Counted from the stretch's first letter, positions 9,354 through 20,824 are shown. The stretch: DNA of 27,954 bases from Rodentolepis nana (GCA_900617975.1 UZAE01013007.1:1-27954); one strand, 5' to 3'. Made by a program: numbers and translations. The notes: generated from the letters alone by a model not told the origin.

Positions 9354-10651
9354 ATCGTGTTAAGATTGTTTACTCTATATGAACAAAATTTTTTTACTTT
9401 CTATTATAATCCTGTTTAATAAAAAATATGTCATACGCATTGATATTAAAAAGATCGTTTTAAAGTAACAATTTAAACACATTTTAAGTCCGTTGTTTCA
9501 ACATGCGATTTTTTTGGAAAAAGCGTGGTGTCTGAAAACGAATTATCAATTAACGGAAGGAAAAATAATTGTCCAGACAATTTAACCCCCCTGAATTAAA
9601 CATTTTGAAGAATTTCAGTTTTTTGTCAAGTGTATTTGGTGAACAATAAATTGAATTTTCAAAAGTTCGAATTTAGTTAGTTTATTGCAGAATAAATATT
9701 ATCTGCTTTCAAGTAAATAAATTTAGCTTTCATTTGGTAATACTTTGAAGTTATTTATTAATTATTTTTTTATTTCTTTTTAGAGTTTTCATGTAAAATA
9801 TGAACGACTAATTGGTTTCAACCAGTACTAAAGGATTCTTTGAACCCGCAAGATCTAATTGCCACCTGACACGCGTAAATCCGACGAACTGAAATATTTT
9901 TCCCATTTTCAGTTTAAATTGGCTGCCCAATTTACTAAAAGTTCAGAAATAGTATGTTGATATCGTCAAGTGATTCCTTCTTTTACTGTAGAATTGTCTA
10001 AGTTTATCTTGCAAAAAAAACTTTTATTTTCCTTTGAGATAATTTAAATATTTCTCTACAGACTGAGAATATGAATATGAATGAAAGTTGTGAGGGTATA
10101 CTAGTTTTATGAATTAAGGCTGACGTATTTAAGGTCGAAACGCTTTGTGGTCAAATAATTAATAGCAGGTGGTGAGATAGCCTGAGGTTTACGTCAAATG
10201 ATTGCCAAAAGCAGTTGAGTTCACTGGCACAGAAAGCTGTTTCTTCAGCTGTGTTTCAATGACGTGAATGTCCGTTTACCAGATAGCGCCTACTTATGTG
10301 CTTGTAGAAGAATTTCAGTAATCAAATTACATTCAGATGTTCTGTGTTTGAGAAATGGCGCCATTAAAACGTAATGGCATAAACTGACCAATCAGGGTTT
10401 AAGTGATCGCATTAGCAAGCATGCAATTAAGAGGACAAGTCGGTTGACATTTAATTATGAGAAATATATTCCTCCATGACAATTGAAATTCACACTCGAG
10501 AAGTTCACGTCTTAGTTCCGATGCTAATTAGCTAGTTGGAGAATGCCCACTACCGAATTATATGGCTAATGTCTGACCGAATCACAATATAAAAGTTTGG
10601 GGCAAATACTCGTGAGAAATTACTCAAAATGGAAATGAATTTTCATGGATC
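9354..10651. other. AT-rich non-coding interval
   Basis: Dense in A/T runs. No frame, repeat family or structured RNA is recognised. Confidence 0.5.
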
Positions 10652-10655
10652 ACAG

Positions 10656-10999
10656 TGTAGCGGATTGCTACCTTAGTAAAGCCTGACTGACTCAAAAATC
10701 TCTATAACAGATTCTCCAACATCTAGCCAGACTCCCAGAACTAGCTAAGCTATAGCCCAGCTATAAAGGAAACAGACGTGTAGCACGGAGCACGTTTATT
10801 CAGGAGGTATATTGCGGATCAAGTGTGTACACGCAGGGAGCTACTCATGATTAGGATGGGGGATTAGGTTAAACAGAGGTTGATGATTGGTCACTGTTTG
10901 TACGGTCGCTGCACACAGAGTTGTACGGCCGCACCTCCCAATACTGGCGAGCAGACATGCAGGCATACGATGACGCACAAAGCGATAACGTGTCCCAGA
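10656..10999 (-). mobile_element. Solo LTR of a retroelement
   Basis: On the minus strand it reads TCTGGGACACGTTATCGC at its start and ends ...GCAATCCGCTACA. It is homologous to the solo LTR at 19408-19742, which begins TGTGGGACACG. One change (TG to TC) has damaged the terminal dinucleotide here. A 4-bp TSD, ACAG, lies at 10652-10655 and 11000-11003. A poly(A) signal AATAAA is at 10795-10800 (complement). No internal region, primer-binding site or polypurine tract adjoins it, so it is a solo LTR. Confidence 0.78.
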
Positions 11000-11009
11000 A
11001 CAGTAGAGN

Positions 11010-11261
11010 ATTAGTCAAATGCAGAGAAGTAGGTAGACATTATTGATGGACGTATCTCATGTATCTGATCTCAGATCGGAAATACTGTGACTTTACAAAG
11101 CCTTTTCGAGAATTACTCACCGAACCAGTACCCGACTTTTCTTTCGCCTATGATAAATTCTCCCATCGTCTACCCCCACTTTGCCTATTTCTTTACTAAA
11201 CCGAATTGATTTTTTTATGACTTCATATAGTACTACTCACTAAATTAATCTTCACATGTCT
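11010..11261. other. Non-coding interval after an N
   Basis: It begins abruptly after the N at 11009. Pyrimidine-rich around 11130-11200. Nothing recognised. Confidence 0.4.
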
Positions 11262-11403
11262 GGGGTACGCAATAGACTTACTTCCACGTGGTGCATCCTG
11301 TGCAACGTATACTCATACGGCAACAGGTTTATTAATCGGCAATTGACTTCTGACTTCAAACAATCATGACCCGACTTGGTTATATTCTTCACTAGTCCAC
11401 CTA
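11262..11403 (+). mobile_element. S1 retroposon fragment, 3'-truncated
   Basis: The head GGGGTACGCAATAGACTTAC, the CCACGTGG palindrome, CAACGTATACTCATACGGCAA and one core unit are present. Similarity fades after CATGACCCGACT, and the C-tract and tail are missing. Loss of the 3' half is opposite to what truncated reverse transcription produces, so a later deletion or rearrangement is likely. Confidence 0.8.
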
Positions 11404-12073
11404 TCGAACTGAGATGTGCTTAATAGGAATTTCTAAAAAACTTGAATCAAGTAAGTTATATGAAGTGATGGTACTACTGGTTTTATGCCTGCGATGCACT
11501 GAAAGAAAAGGCCCGATCCGTCATCAAAAGTGGTATTTAATAGTCGGTCTTCATATTCACAATCAGCGGTTTAATTTATAAGTCATAGCATTTATTGAAA
11601 GTATACTTTGACTCGTATGTGCGAATTTTGTATCTATTCCTCATCAGATGAGCAAATGCTCAGCAGTTATCTCCGGAATCAAGCACTTTGCTACTAAGGA
11701 AACAAAAGGTGGTGAGGCTGACAAAATCACTACTTTGTAGGAGAGCATTTGCCAGTCCCAGTAAAATTTAGCGTATGGTGTACTACTACCGAAGATTGAT
11801 TTATTCAATTTGACAAAATGTTTACACCCCAATTTCCATGTATCGCATTTCGGCCTTCCTACCAAAACCAATTCTCAATTTTATGCTCGGATCTCCATTT
11901 CTTTTTTATTTTAATTGCAAATAATTTTCATTCAGCTCTTGGTTTTCCAATTTGGGAAGGATCGCTTTATCCCGTTGTCCTAAAAGAAGTTTATAAGTTT
12001 CGCAAGGAGATATCTCTAATTCTAACTTACTGAGTAGTCAAAAATGGTTCTACTTATGCGATTTAGTGCAGCT
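11404..12073. other. Non-coding interval
   Basis: Two overlapping short frames on opposite strands (11644-11871 and 11818-12033) show no domain, signal peptide or repeat. I do not call them genes. Confidence 0.45.
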
Positions 12074-13052
12074 TGTAGCGGATTGCAACTTCATTAAAGC
12101 CTGACTGACTCAGAAATCTCTATGGCAGATCCTCCTGACTCAGAAATCTCTTTGGCAGATTCTCCTACATCTAGACCGACTCAGAAATCTCCATGGCAGA
12201 TTCTCAAACATCTAGCTACCGGCTCAGAAATTTCTATGGCAGATTCTCCAACATCTAGCTAGGAATCAGAAATCTCTATGGCAGATTCTCCAACCTCTAG
12301 CTAGAGAACAGCTAAGCTATAGCTCAGCTATAAAGAAAACAGACGTGTAGCACGGAGCGCGTTTATATCTGTGGCAGATTCTCCTACATCTAGCTAGACT
12401 CCCAGAACGGCAGATTCTCCAACGTCTAGCTAGACTCCCAGAACCAGGGAGATTCTCCTACATCTAGCTAGACTCCCAGAACCAGCTAAACCATAGCCCA
12501 GCTATAAAGGAAACAGACGAGTAGCACGGAGAATTCTCCAACATCTAGCTAGACTCCCAGAACAAGCTAAGCTATCGAACCAGCTAAGCTATAGCCCAGC
12601 TATAAAGGAAACAGACCGAAACTAGCTAAGCTATAGCCCAGCTATAAAGGAAACAGACGATAATTCGGAACACGTATATTCAGTCACGTAATGATCAGAA
12701 AAGTGTGCACGGAGCACGTTTATTCAGGACGTATCTTGCGGATCAAGTGGGAAGCAGACGTGTAGCACGGAATACGTTTATTCAGTACGTATATCAGGAT
12801 CAAGTGTACACGCATGGAGCTACTCATGATCAGGATGGATAAGGTGTACACGCAGGGAGCTACTCATGATCAGGATGGTGTATACGCAGGGAGCTACTCA
12901 TTATCAGGATGGGGGATTAGGTTAAACAGAGTTTGATGATTGGTCACTGTTTGTACGGTCGCTGCACACAGAGTTGTACGGCCGCACCTCCCAATACTGG
13001 CGAGCAGACATGCAGGCATACGATGACGCACAAAGCGATAACGTGTCCCAGA
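12074..13052 (-). mobile_element. LTR expanded to ~980 bp by internal tandem duplications
   Basis: The ends are those of the 344-bp LTR (TGTAGCGGATTGC on the left, ACGTGTCCCAGA on the right). The interior is a patchwork. CAGAAATCTCTATGGCAGATTC recurs about six times (12110-12290), TCTAGCTAGACTCCCAGAAC about four times (12390-12560), AGCTAAGCTATAGCCCAGCTATAAAG about four times (12300-12650), the GTAGCACGGA..CGTTTATTC block three times, and CGCAGGGAGCTACTCATGATCAGGATGG three times (12812-12910). The left flank (AGCT) does not match the right flank (ACAG). The right end plus ACAGTAGAG equals the end of the LTR at 10656-10999. Confidence 0.8.
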
Positions 13053-13061
13053 ACAGTAGAG

Positions 13062-14060
13062 GAGAAATCTTAATCTTCATTTGAGAAATCGCGATTTACA
13101 GGAGATTATTTTTAAATAAAATTCGTACGAGAAACTATTTACAATCGAATGTCCTCCGAAGTGCCAAAATTTTTAAGTTATATGACATGGGAGGAAACGG
13201 GTCATTTATAAAAAGGAATGCCAATTAGTTGCCCTATTTTTTTGTCATCCCTAGAGTAATTTGCAAATTTCGTCATGGTTACGATTTGCATTATTTAAGA
13301 AAAATGTCCTAATTGCATTTGAAAACAATCGTAAATGTCTCCATTTTTTCAAGATTTTGTGTTTACGATTTAATTGAAACATTTGTTTTGTCGTTGTTAG
13401 GAGAATACAAAAAATTTGCATTAAGAATAAGTGGCAATATTCGATTACAGTGAATAACTCAATCATGTCAGAAGACGATTTTGTCAGAGAATGGCATTGA
13501 CGCCTGAATAAGGATTGGGGGGGTGGGGTGGGGTGGGGGTTTCCCTGCATTCTTTGTTAGTGAACCTTTAGAATAGACCTAGCAGGCAGTGAGGCTATTT
13601 GTCACGAAATCCAAACTCTTTCAACCGTCAAGTTGGACTTGGACGGAAGTCAATTTGCCACTGATGAACCGAATTGAATCATTTTAAATTACATCTGTAT
13701 TAGGCATACTTGAAGATATAAGTAGCATAAGCTATTCTCTGCTGGCTGACTGCACGAGAACTCAAACGCTATAGCGAAAGATGTCTTTATCATCACCTAG
13801 TTATTTGCACCATAATTTATTTCCAGTATGTCGCATTAAACGATGAATCACGTTATCAAGGAGCTGAAGACCGTAATACTCAAATCATAAAAAATACCTA
13901 AACACAAATTACTTCAAGGTCTTTTATTCCTAGAACACAGAGGCAATAGTTGTGCGATGATAGAATAAGTTTTATGTTTCGCAAATTGTCCTGATTTTTT
14001 TGCAGAAAATCGGAAACACTTGATCTGGACTACCGAAAGCTTTTTCCAATGAGAAGTAAT
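13062..14060. other. Non-coding interval
   Basis: A 99-codon frame on the minus strand (13251-13550) overlaps a GGGGGGTGGGGTGGGGTGGG run at 13517-13536, which could form a G-quadruplex. The frame has no recognisable domain and is not called as a gene. Confidence 0.45.
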
Positions 14061-14385
14061 ATTTATTTGCATCAAATGGCGGGAATCTTGATGTTTATCA
14101 TTTGCCCTTTAGTTGACTTCAGGCTTCACAGAGGGAGGGAAACATTAAATCGAAAAAGTTAAGTGGGGGGAGGGGGAACAGAAGAGTGTTTTAAAGATGT
14201 AAAAGAAACTGACACAGAGGTTGAAAAAAGGTGAAGTGAGCAATGTGAAAGTGGTCGAATAAGATATACAGTGGGGTCATGATAGCTTGAACTCAGAAGT
14301 CAACTGCCGGTTTATTGACTTTTTTGCCGCATGAGTATACGTTGGCCAGGGTGCACAACGTGGAGGTAAGTCTATCGCACACCCC
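14061..14385 (-). mobile_element. S1 retroposon, full length
   Basis: The head complement GTCTATCGCACACCCC ends at 14385, and the tail (ATTTATTTGCATCAAATGG) starts at 14061. TSDs ATGAGAAGTAAT (14049-14060) and ATGAGAAATACT (14386-14397) differ at two positions. Single core unit. Confidence 0.86.
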
Positions 14386-14397
14386 ATGAGAAATACT

Positions 14398-15998
14398 ATC
14401 GATTGGCCGGTAAAATTCGGAGTCTGTACTTCTAAAAATATTCTAATCGGCTCTCAATTGTAACTTCTGTGAACAGCTTGGAATTTTAAATAGATAACTC
14501 ACTTTCAAATGATATACTTAACAAAAGAATAGTTAGAAAATATTGAAGTGTATTTAGATTACTGAGCTCAGAGGCATCTCTCACTCATTCAATGCTTATA
14601 TTAGATGTCTTAGTTAAAAGAGGCTCCTTGAGAATTATTTCGCTTTCATTTAAAAGCAATAAATGCAAAATATTGGCAACTTCAACCTATTCAACATCTA
14701 ATAATCCACATAGGGTCTTGAAAGCTTTCGTCGCGAGCTTCAAGACCAAACTCGTCAAGTCATACGAGCTTTCGGAAACTAACAGCAACGTCAATTGATG
14801 CGATTTCCAACATCCTACTGCGAAAACTTCTTTCCCACTCTTCAATCGTATGTGTGTTGTTGTAGAATACATAAAAATAGAATTTTCTGATGCCCAGATC
14901 AGGCGGAAACATAAACTTACGGAGATTGTGAGCTCTTATTGACATGCTTCACAAAAGGCGTAACACGAATTGACCAAGTGGGTTGTTATGAAAAGACATA
15001 TTCCTCTCAAGGTGATCAACTAATTGTTTTAGATAAGAAACGACAATCAGATGTTCTTCCAGTGCAAACAGTTCCACAATCAGAGAGGAAATCTTACCTG
15101 ACTATAATGACTAGTCAGCCCGATTGTGCAATTTTTTTTAAACACACCCGTTTTCCAATCATCATACCTTCAATAGCACAAATGAAGCAACGGCATACAT
15201 CTTAGCCAAGATTTAAAAGCTCACATAAAAATGTCCAAACCGGCATAATCTTTCCACAATTCTTGAATTATAATTTCACTTGGAAGGGTTGAGTTTTGGT
15301 ACCTTCGAGGCAAATTGGATCGCATTATTTGAAGTGCCGAAATTGAAGGAGGAGTGGGGTATAGGCAGAGCTGTGGCTCCATCGAGGTGACTTACAGTTG
15401 CTCAATGTGTGCACAAGTAGGTCATGCAAAATTCCAATTCAACAAAGCAATTTGTTAAAATTTCGTGAGGTGGAATACTTCTGCATTCTCCTTCCAATTG
15501 TTAGTCTTTTCTGATATAAAATCAAAAAGTTATTCTTGCCTGAGTCTGAATAAGACGGTCAGCGATTGTCAAGTGACGCCTACATGTTAATTACATTCTC
15601 CCAAATAATTACTGGAGTGAATGAAGTCTTTCAACTCACCATAATTAATAACAGGATGGAATATTTCCATCGGGTTTCAATTAGCACTTCAAGGCGAAAC
15701 CTTTTCCTTTTGATGATGGCCTGAGAGCTCCGTCTTTTCTGCTGGAAGACTTGTTAAAAAAAAGTTGTCCTCTTAATTGACTTTAGACGATTTAATATCA
15801 AATCTCATTAGTAGCACTTATAGTAGTTCAAACATTATGCAAACTTAAAGTTTCGCAAGCATTTGTTTTAATTGTATAAGGAACGCATTTTATGCCTAAT
15901 ATTGAGTATTATTTAGTCCTTGAAGTCAACAAAAATGAACCGTAGAGGACTTCGTCCCATCTGACCTTTACTTAGCTATTCTATTTTATTCATTAAAC
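14398..15998. other. Long non-coding interval
   Basis: Several 60-90 codon frames overlap on both strands between 14592 and 15205. None shows a domain I can defend, and none is extended by convincing splice-site logic. Otherwise nothing is seen. Confidence 0.45.
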
Positions 15999-16010
15999 CT
16001 TCTGTAAGAT

Positions 16011-16313
16011 TTATTTATTTATATCACATGGCAGGCGTTTTGATGGCAATCATTAGCCCTTTAGTTGACTTCAGGCTTCACAGAGGGGAAGGAATATCAA
16101 TGTGAAAAAAAGTCGAGAGGAGGGGAACTGAAGAGTGTTTCAAAGACGAAGGTTGAAAATTTTGAAAAAATGTGATGTAGTACTGTGGAAGTGGTGGAAT
16201 ATGTCATACAGTGGGGTCATGGTAGTTAGAAGCCAGAAGTCAACTGCCGGTTAATAGACTTTTTTGACGTTGCCCAGGGAGCACCACGTGGAGGTAAGTC
16301 TATCGCACACCCC
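16011..16313 (-). mobile_element. S1 retroposon, with a small deletion near the head
   Basis: GACTTTTTTGACGTTGCCCAGGG lacks the usual GCCGTATGAGTATAC, so the copy is ~15 bp short. TSDs ACCTTCTGTAAGAT (15997-16010) and ATCTTCTGCAAGAT (16314-16327) differ at two of 14 positions. The rest of the family order is intact. Confidence 0.86.
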
Positions 16314-16327
16314 ATCTTCTGCAAGAT

Positions 16328-16650
16328 AAAATTAGGTAAACTTCTCTGCCTGTGAAGATTTAAAAGTGTCTTGAAGAATGTTGATGGATCGCATTGACTG
16401 CTACCTCGAAAAAGTCACCTCTTTCAGTCCTATTTGAAGAAGTGGCGTATAGGAAATTTCGGCACCGTTTTTTCGTTGCCATTAGGAAAATATCTGATTT
16501 GTATATTGTCTCCAATCCTTGAGGATGGAATGTTTCCTGCAAAGTACCTTTTAAGGTAAATGAATTAACCGAAAGCAAATTATCGACACACAAAATCCGT
16601 TGACATGCCCAGAAGCCCAAAATGACTTATGATAAGGAAGCGAATGCACG
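16328..16650. other. Non-coding interval
   Basis: An 86-codon minus-strand frame (16360-16620) fills most of it but has no recognisable motif. It is noted rather than called. Confidence 0.35.
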
Positions 16651-16662
16651 AAACGACAATAT

Positions 16663-16991
16663 TTTTATTTATATCAAATGGCAGGCTTCTTGATAGTTAT
16701 CATTAGCCCTTTAATTGACTACGGGCTTCGCAGAGGGGAGGAGACATCAAAGTCACGAAAAGTCGAGGGGGGGGGGGGAAGGGGGGCAGAAGAGTAATTC
16801 ACAGATGTGTGAGAGACGGACACAGTAGTAGAGAAAATGGTATGGTAAGACGACTACTGTGGAAGTAGTCGAATATGACATACAGGGATTGTTTGAAGTT
16901 AGAATTCAACTGCCGGTTTAAAGACTTTTTTAGCCATGTGAGTGCAAGTTACCCATGTGCACCAAGTGGAGGTAAGTTTATCGCGCATCCC
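16663..16991 (-). mobile_element. S1 retroposon, full length
   Basis: The head is mutated (GGGATGCGCGATAAACTTACC on the minus strand). The G-tract near 16768-16786 is long and interrupted (G10, AA, G6). The middle has lost the GGGGTGATGGTA segment (CATACAGGGATTGTTTGAAG). Possible TSD GACAATATTT / GAAAATATTA is weak. Confidence 0.8.
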
Positions 16992-17606
16992 AATCGAGAA
17001 AATATTAATTCCTTTACAAAAATTGAAATGCTCATTAAAATGTTTGTTTATTAATAATTAAATTTATACCTAAAAATCATTTTATAATTACTACACCAAT
17101 CTGAAAGGAGCAGATAATAAATTGATTGAAGGACCTCTTTTAACAGGACCTAAATTCTATGGAAAATTGTTTTTTATTTAAAAGTTCTCTTGACAAAGAT
17201 AATTTAGTCATTTGTGCATATCTGTGCTTAATGCAATACAAAGTTAAGTAATTCATGTCTTTAAAGCATTTGGTGGTTGGCCGGTAATTCACACCAGATT
17301 ATCGATTAGGTTATTTTTAAATATTATGGTCTTTTTACCCAAAACAAAAGTTGTTCCTGGTTAGTAATTCAAATAAAAGAACGAATTTGTGTCTACAACG
17401 TTGGGAACTAAGACATGGAGGAAGGAAATTTACCCCATTTTTAGATAAATTGGGTCACCTCTTTAGTGGTGAGGAAACCTTAATTAGGTGAATGATAAAT
17501 CTTAACATGCAACAGTTAGAATGAGTCACCAGATTAAGATATAGTCCATCAACTTATGCCTGGATCAAATGTCGGCATTTCTACTACTCGCATCCACAGT
17601 CATACA
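16992..17606. other. AT-rich non-coding interval
   Basis: No gene or repeat family recognised. Confidence 0.45.
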
Positions 17607-17617
17607 TTTGCAGAAAT

Positions 17618-17988
17618 GGGGTGTGCGATAGACTTACCTCCACGTGATGCACCCTAGGCAACGTAAACTCATACGGCAATAAAGTCTATTAACCGGCAGT
17701 TGACTTCAAGTCTATTAACTGGCAGTTGACTTCTCACTTCAAACTAACAAGTCTATTAACCGGCAGTTGACTTCTGACTTCAAACTACAATGGCCCAACT
17801 GTAAAGCATATTTGACTACTTTTTTCTACCTTTTCTACCTTCGTCTTTGAAATACTCTTCTGTTCCTCCCCCGACCCCTCTCGACTTTTTTTACTTTAAT
17901 GTTCCTTCCCCTTTGTGAAGCCTCAGGTCAACTAAAGGGCTGATGATAACCGACAAAACGCCTGCCATTTGATATAAATAAATAAACT
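17618..17988 (+). mobile_element. S1 retroposon with three core units
   Basis: It starts GGGGTGTGCGATAGACTTACC and ends GATATAAATAAATAAAC. The 11-bp TSD TTTGCAGAAAT is perfect (17607-17617 and 17989-17999). The core AAGTCTATTAAC(C/T)GGCAGTTGACTTC occurs three times (about 17681-17707, 17708-17734 and 17749-17775). This is an early-stage version of the expansion seen at 3692-5738. About 20 bp around the CATATTCGAC region is altered. Confidence 0.9.
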
Positions 17989-17999
17989 TTTGCAGAAAT

Positions 18000-19129
18000 C
18001 GTGGAAGAAGGAGAAACGATTTATCGATTTTATTAAATTCTAATTATTTAGGCATCTCTGAAGCCAAAATTGAATGGGTTTTCATCCACGCAAACAGCCT
18101 AAGTGATGGGAGACAGTGAAAATGCACCAAATAGCGTCTTGGTTAATTAAAAGACAACTTGAATTCCCATTGTCCTGTCAACCTTCTTTTTAATTCAATT
18201 GAATTTCCACCATAAAGCTTTCATGTCACGAATCTCCTAACGCAATAGCTGGCTTCCAATTCACAGTCCAAATGAATTCTTTGATTGATATTGGAGCAAA
18301 AACATTGGAATTCAAGATAAAGTTTTTACAAAGAAGGGAGTATAGCTTTGCAAACATAAGAGTGTTCAGTCGTGGTAATCAAAAGAGTTATACTTAACTT
18401 GAATTCGTACTTCATGATTTGAAAATGAGATGAAAGTGGAGTGATATGGCTTTCAATCTAATATAAGTAAGATGCATTTTGGATGACATTGGTTTTGATA
18501 TCAAGATTCCTCCGTTACTTTAAATTGGATATCCATTTATGGCAATCATGCTTTCCTTTAGGTACGCTCAAAGGTTCTCTTGAGGCCTGGTTTCGAGTCC
18601 AGTGTGTGGGAAAGCTTTAGAAATCATCTGCGTTAGTGGAAGCGTATCAGAATTCAGATTAAATGCTTAAAATCGCCTTTCGAAGAGAACAGCGGCAATT
18701 GGAGTGAATTTAAGGCTTAGAGGTAAATTAAAGCGAGTTTTAGTAGAGTTCAATCCGATTGAATTCATCATGCTGCTCTTTTCACTTGTTAAAGTACATG
18801 ATAAGAATTTATGTGTCCCCAAAATAACTTCTATTTACATTTTATGGTGACTGCCTTTTATCGAGTTTTTTTAAACTGTTTTTTATATAAGGTAGCTAAT
18901 TGAAGAGAACATTTTTCACTTGTAATCCTCGAAAAATAAATTAATTTAAGAGAAGGAAAGAGCCTTCAAATTCCAAAATTGTCCAAAAAACATTAGCTTG
19001 TACTTTTCAAATTGAATTGACAATGTCCTTATTTCCCTTTGCAAAACTTTGAGCACGTAACAACCTGTTAAAGGTAGTGATTTGTGCTCAAAGTTGATTC
19101 CCTAAGCTAACCCAATGAAAAAGTATATA
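18000..19129. other. Non-coding interval
   Basis: No gene, RNA or repeat recognised. GGTTTCGAGTCC at 18589-18600 resembles a tRNA box B with one extra base but has no partner. Confidence 0.45.
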
Positions 19130-19495
19130 CTTGGCAAGTTTAGTTATGTCAAATGGCAGGCTTTGTGATAGCTATCATTAGCCCCCAAAATTGACTTCGG
19201 GCTTCACAAAGGGGGGGAGGAACACCAAAGTGGGGAAAATTCGAGAGAAGGGACGGAAGAGTGATTCACAAATGTAAAGAAGACAGACACAAAGGTAGAG
19301 AGAAAGCTAAGGTGAAGTGAATACTGTGGAATATGCCAAAAAGACGGATTATGTCAGTTTGACGTCGTCTGTCAGTCTGTATACTTTTTGCCATAGTAGT
19401 ATACATTTGTGGGACACGTCATCGCATGCGCGTACACATAGGCTTGAGGTGCGGCCGTACAACTCTGCGTACGGATTGAGGACAAGAGCACGCAG

Positions 19496-19500
19496 CCAAT
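19496..19500 (+). promoter_or_regulatory. CCAAT box in the LTR
   Basis: GCAGCCAATAGC lies upstream of the poly(A) signal in the promoter-like part of the LTR. Its role is inferred from position only. Confidence 0.35.
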
Positions 19501-19596
19501 AGCAGCTCAAGGGCCCTCGTTTGTTTTACCGAAAGCCGCCATGTTGTATGACTGAGTTTCCTTCCTGTACACCCTTCTTGCGTGGTTTATCTACTG

Positions 19597-19602
19597 AATA
19601 AA
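19597..19602 (+). promoter_or_regulatory. Poly(A) signal of the LTR
   Basis: AATAAA in CTGAATAAACGTGCTCC. The same block is conserved in the other LTRs (complement at 10795-10800), as expected for the R-region signal. Confidence 0.55.
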
Positions 19603-19791
19603 CGTGCTCCGTGCTACACGTCTGTTTCCTTCTATAGCTGGGCTATAGCTTAGCTGGTTCTGGGAGTCTAGCTAGATGTTGGAGAATCTGCCATAGAGAT
19701 TTTTGAGTTAGTCAGGCTTTACTAGCGTAGCAATCTGCTACACATTGCAACACGTGGAGATAGGTCCATCGCGCACCCCTCTCTTGGCTAG

Positions 19792-20824
19792 AAAGTAAAT
19801 AAACGTTATTTAATTAGGAAAGGTTGCTCTCACTTGTCGGAAGTAAATGTTTACAGGCAACTTTTAACTAATTTAATCAAACCTATTTACATTGATAGAA
19901 AGCATATACGCTTCAAATGCTTGTCTTTTTACTTATTTGCCCCCTTCCCAATTAAAGAATCGGTCATTTTTAGAAGTCATTTGAGGTTTATTTTCAACGA
20001 CAGGAAATATTTAATCATAAGAAAATACCATCACTAAGAACTAATTATTACTCCAAAATCGTGACAATAAGAGCGGTATTTTTAAATCACCGACCACTAA
20101 TTAAAGCAGTTGGCAAGTTTACTTAGCATAAGATGGATGTCCAAGGTATTAATGCAACAGAGAAAAGTGGACAACTAAGAAATCCCTAAAAAAATATTTC
20201 TAATAATTGGTAACATAATTTAGCAAAGTGGTCACTGTTATCCAAAAACGAAGAAGTGCACAAAAACATTCACCTTCTAATTAGAGGGAACACTGTGAAT
20301 CTACACTACTCTCACTCCAGGACCTTAATAATTAACTAATAAAGGGAGTACTGCGTTGGTTGAATTAAGCACCTGGAAATAAAAACATGAAATACAACGC
20401 ATTTCTGAAGGTGAAATATTGATTTATAGGATGGGAGGGTGACAAAAAATTTCGTCAACTATGAGATCGAAGCTAAGATTTCAGCATGGTATAATACAAC
20501 TCACTTTCTTCATGCTTAACTAACTTTCAACTTAAAATTTCAAATCTGTGGTCTGGTATTTCTTGCGTTGTCTTGTGATTAGCTAAACAGTTCCACCTCG
20601 TCAGCCACCAATGCACGTTTTTTATTAGTGCACTCCGCTTCGCAACAGATGATTAAATATCTTGGGAAAAAGTGCATTTTATTTCTAAGACTGCATAATC
20701 CCTACAATATCAATCTTAGGCAATCGATCTACTTCCTAGATTTCTTAGTACCATCGACTTCTCGTAGTCCTTCCCAATAAAACTGGCTCTTCAAAATTCG
20801 CCTGAACTCAGTCTGGTGGCTTGG
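19792..20824. other. AT-rich non-coding interval
   Basis: A 67-codon plus-strand frame (19834-20037) has no features. Nothing else is recognised. Confidence 0.45.

Larger units (their letters stand above)
19408..19742 (+). mobile_element. Solo LTR nested in an S1 copy
   Basis: It begins TGTGGGACACGT and ends GCTACA, so TG...CA termini are intact. It is 335 bp, flanked by a 4-bp TSD CATT (19404-19407 and 19743-19746). It matches the minus-strand LTRs at 10656 and 12074 over most of its length, although the U3-like part (about 19460-19580) differs more. No internal coding region remains, which implies LTR-LTR recombination after insertion. Confidence 0.88.
19141..19779 (-). mobile_element. S1 retroposon split by a solo LTR
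   Basis: The tail and middle (19141-19407) and the head (19743-19779) are parts of one minus-strand copy separated by the LTR. Removing the LTR and one CATT restores the expected GTATACATTGCAACACGTGG order of the head. The copy is diverged (GGAGATAGGTCCATCGCGC). Possible TSDs are CTTGGCAAG (about 19130-19138) and CTTGGCTAG (19783-19791). Confidence 0.82.

Noticed and set aside
10656..13052. A complete LTR element with two LTRs flanking an internal region of ~1 kb
   Set aside because: The interior has no coding remnant, and no primer-binding site or polypurine tract adjoins either LTR. The first LTR has its own 4-bp TSD, and an N and duplicated flank point to separate or misjoined solo LTRs.
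13251..13550. 99-codon frame, one of the longest open frames outside repeats
   Set aside because: No domain or compositional support. It begins within a G-rich run and lies in AT-rich DNA where such frames occur by chance.
14687..14945. Minus-strand frames vaguely like the end of a DNA-transposon transposase
   Set aside because: No DDE motif, no terminal inverted repeats and stops on both sides. The resemblance is too weak to support.
16360..16620. 86-codon minus-strand frame next to an S1 copy
   Set aside because: No motif, signal peptide or homologous repeat. Could be an exon in principle, but nothing in the sequence shows it.
18550..18612. tRNA-like box B (GGTTTCGAGTCC)
   Set aside because: It has an extra base relative to box B, no box A at proper distance, and no acceptor or anticodon stem can be formed.
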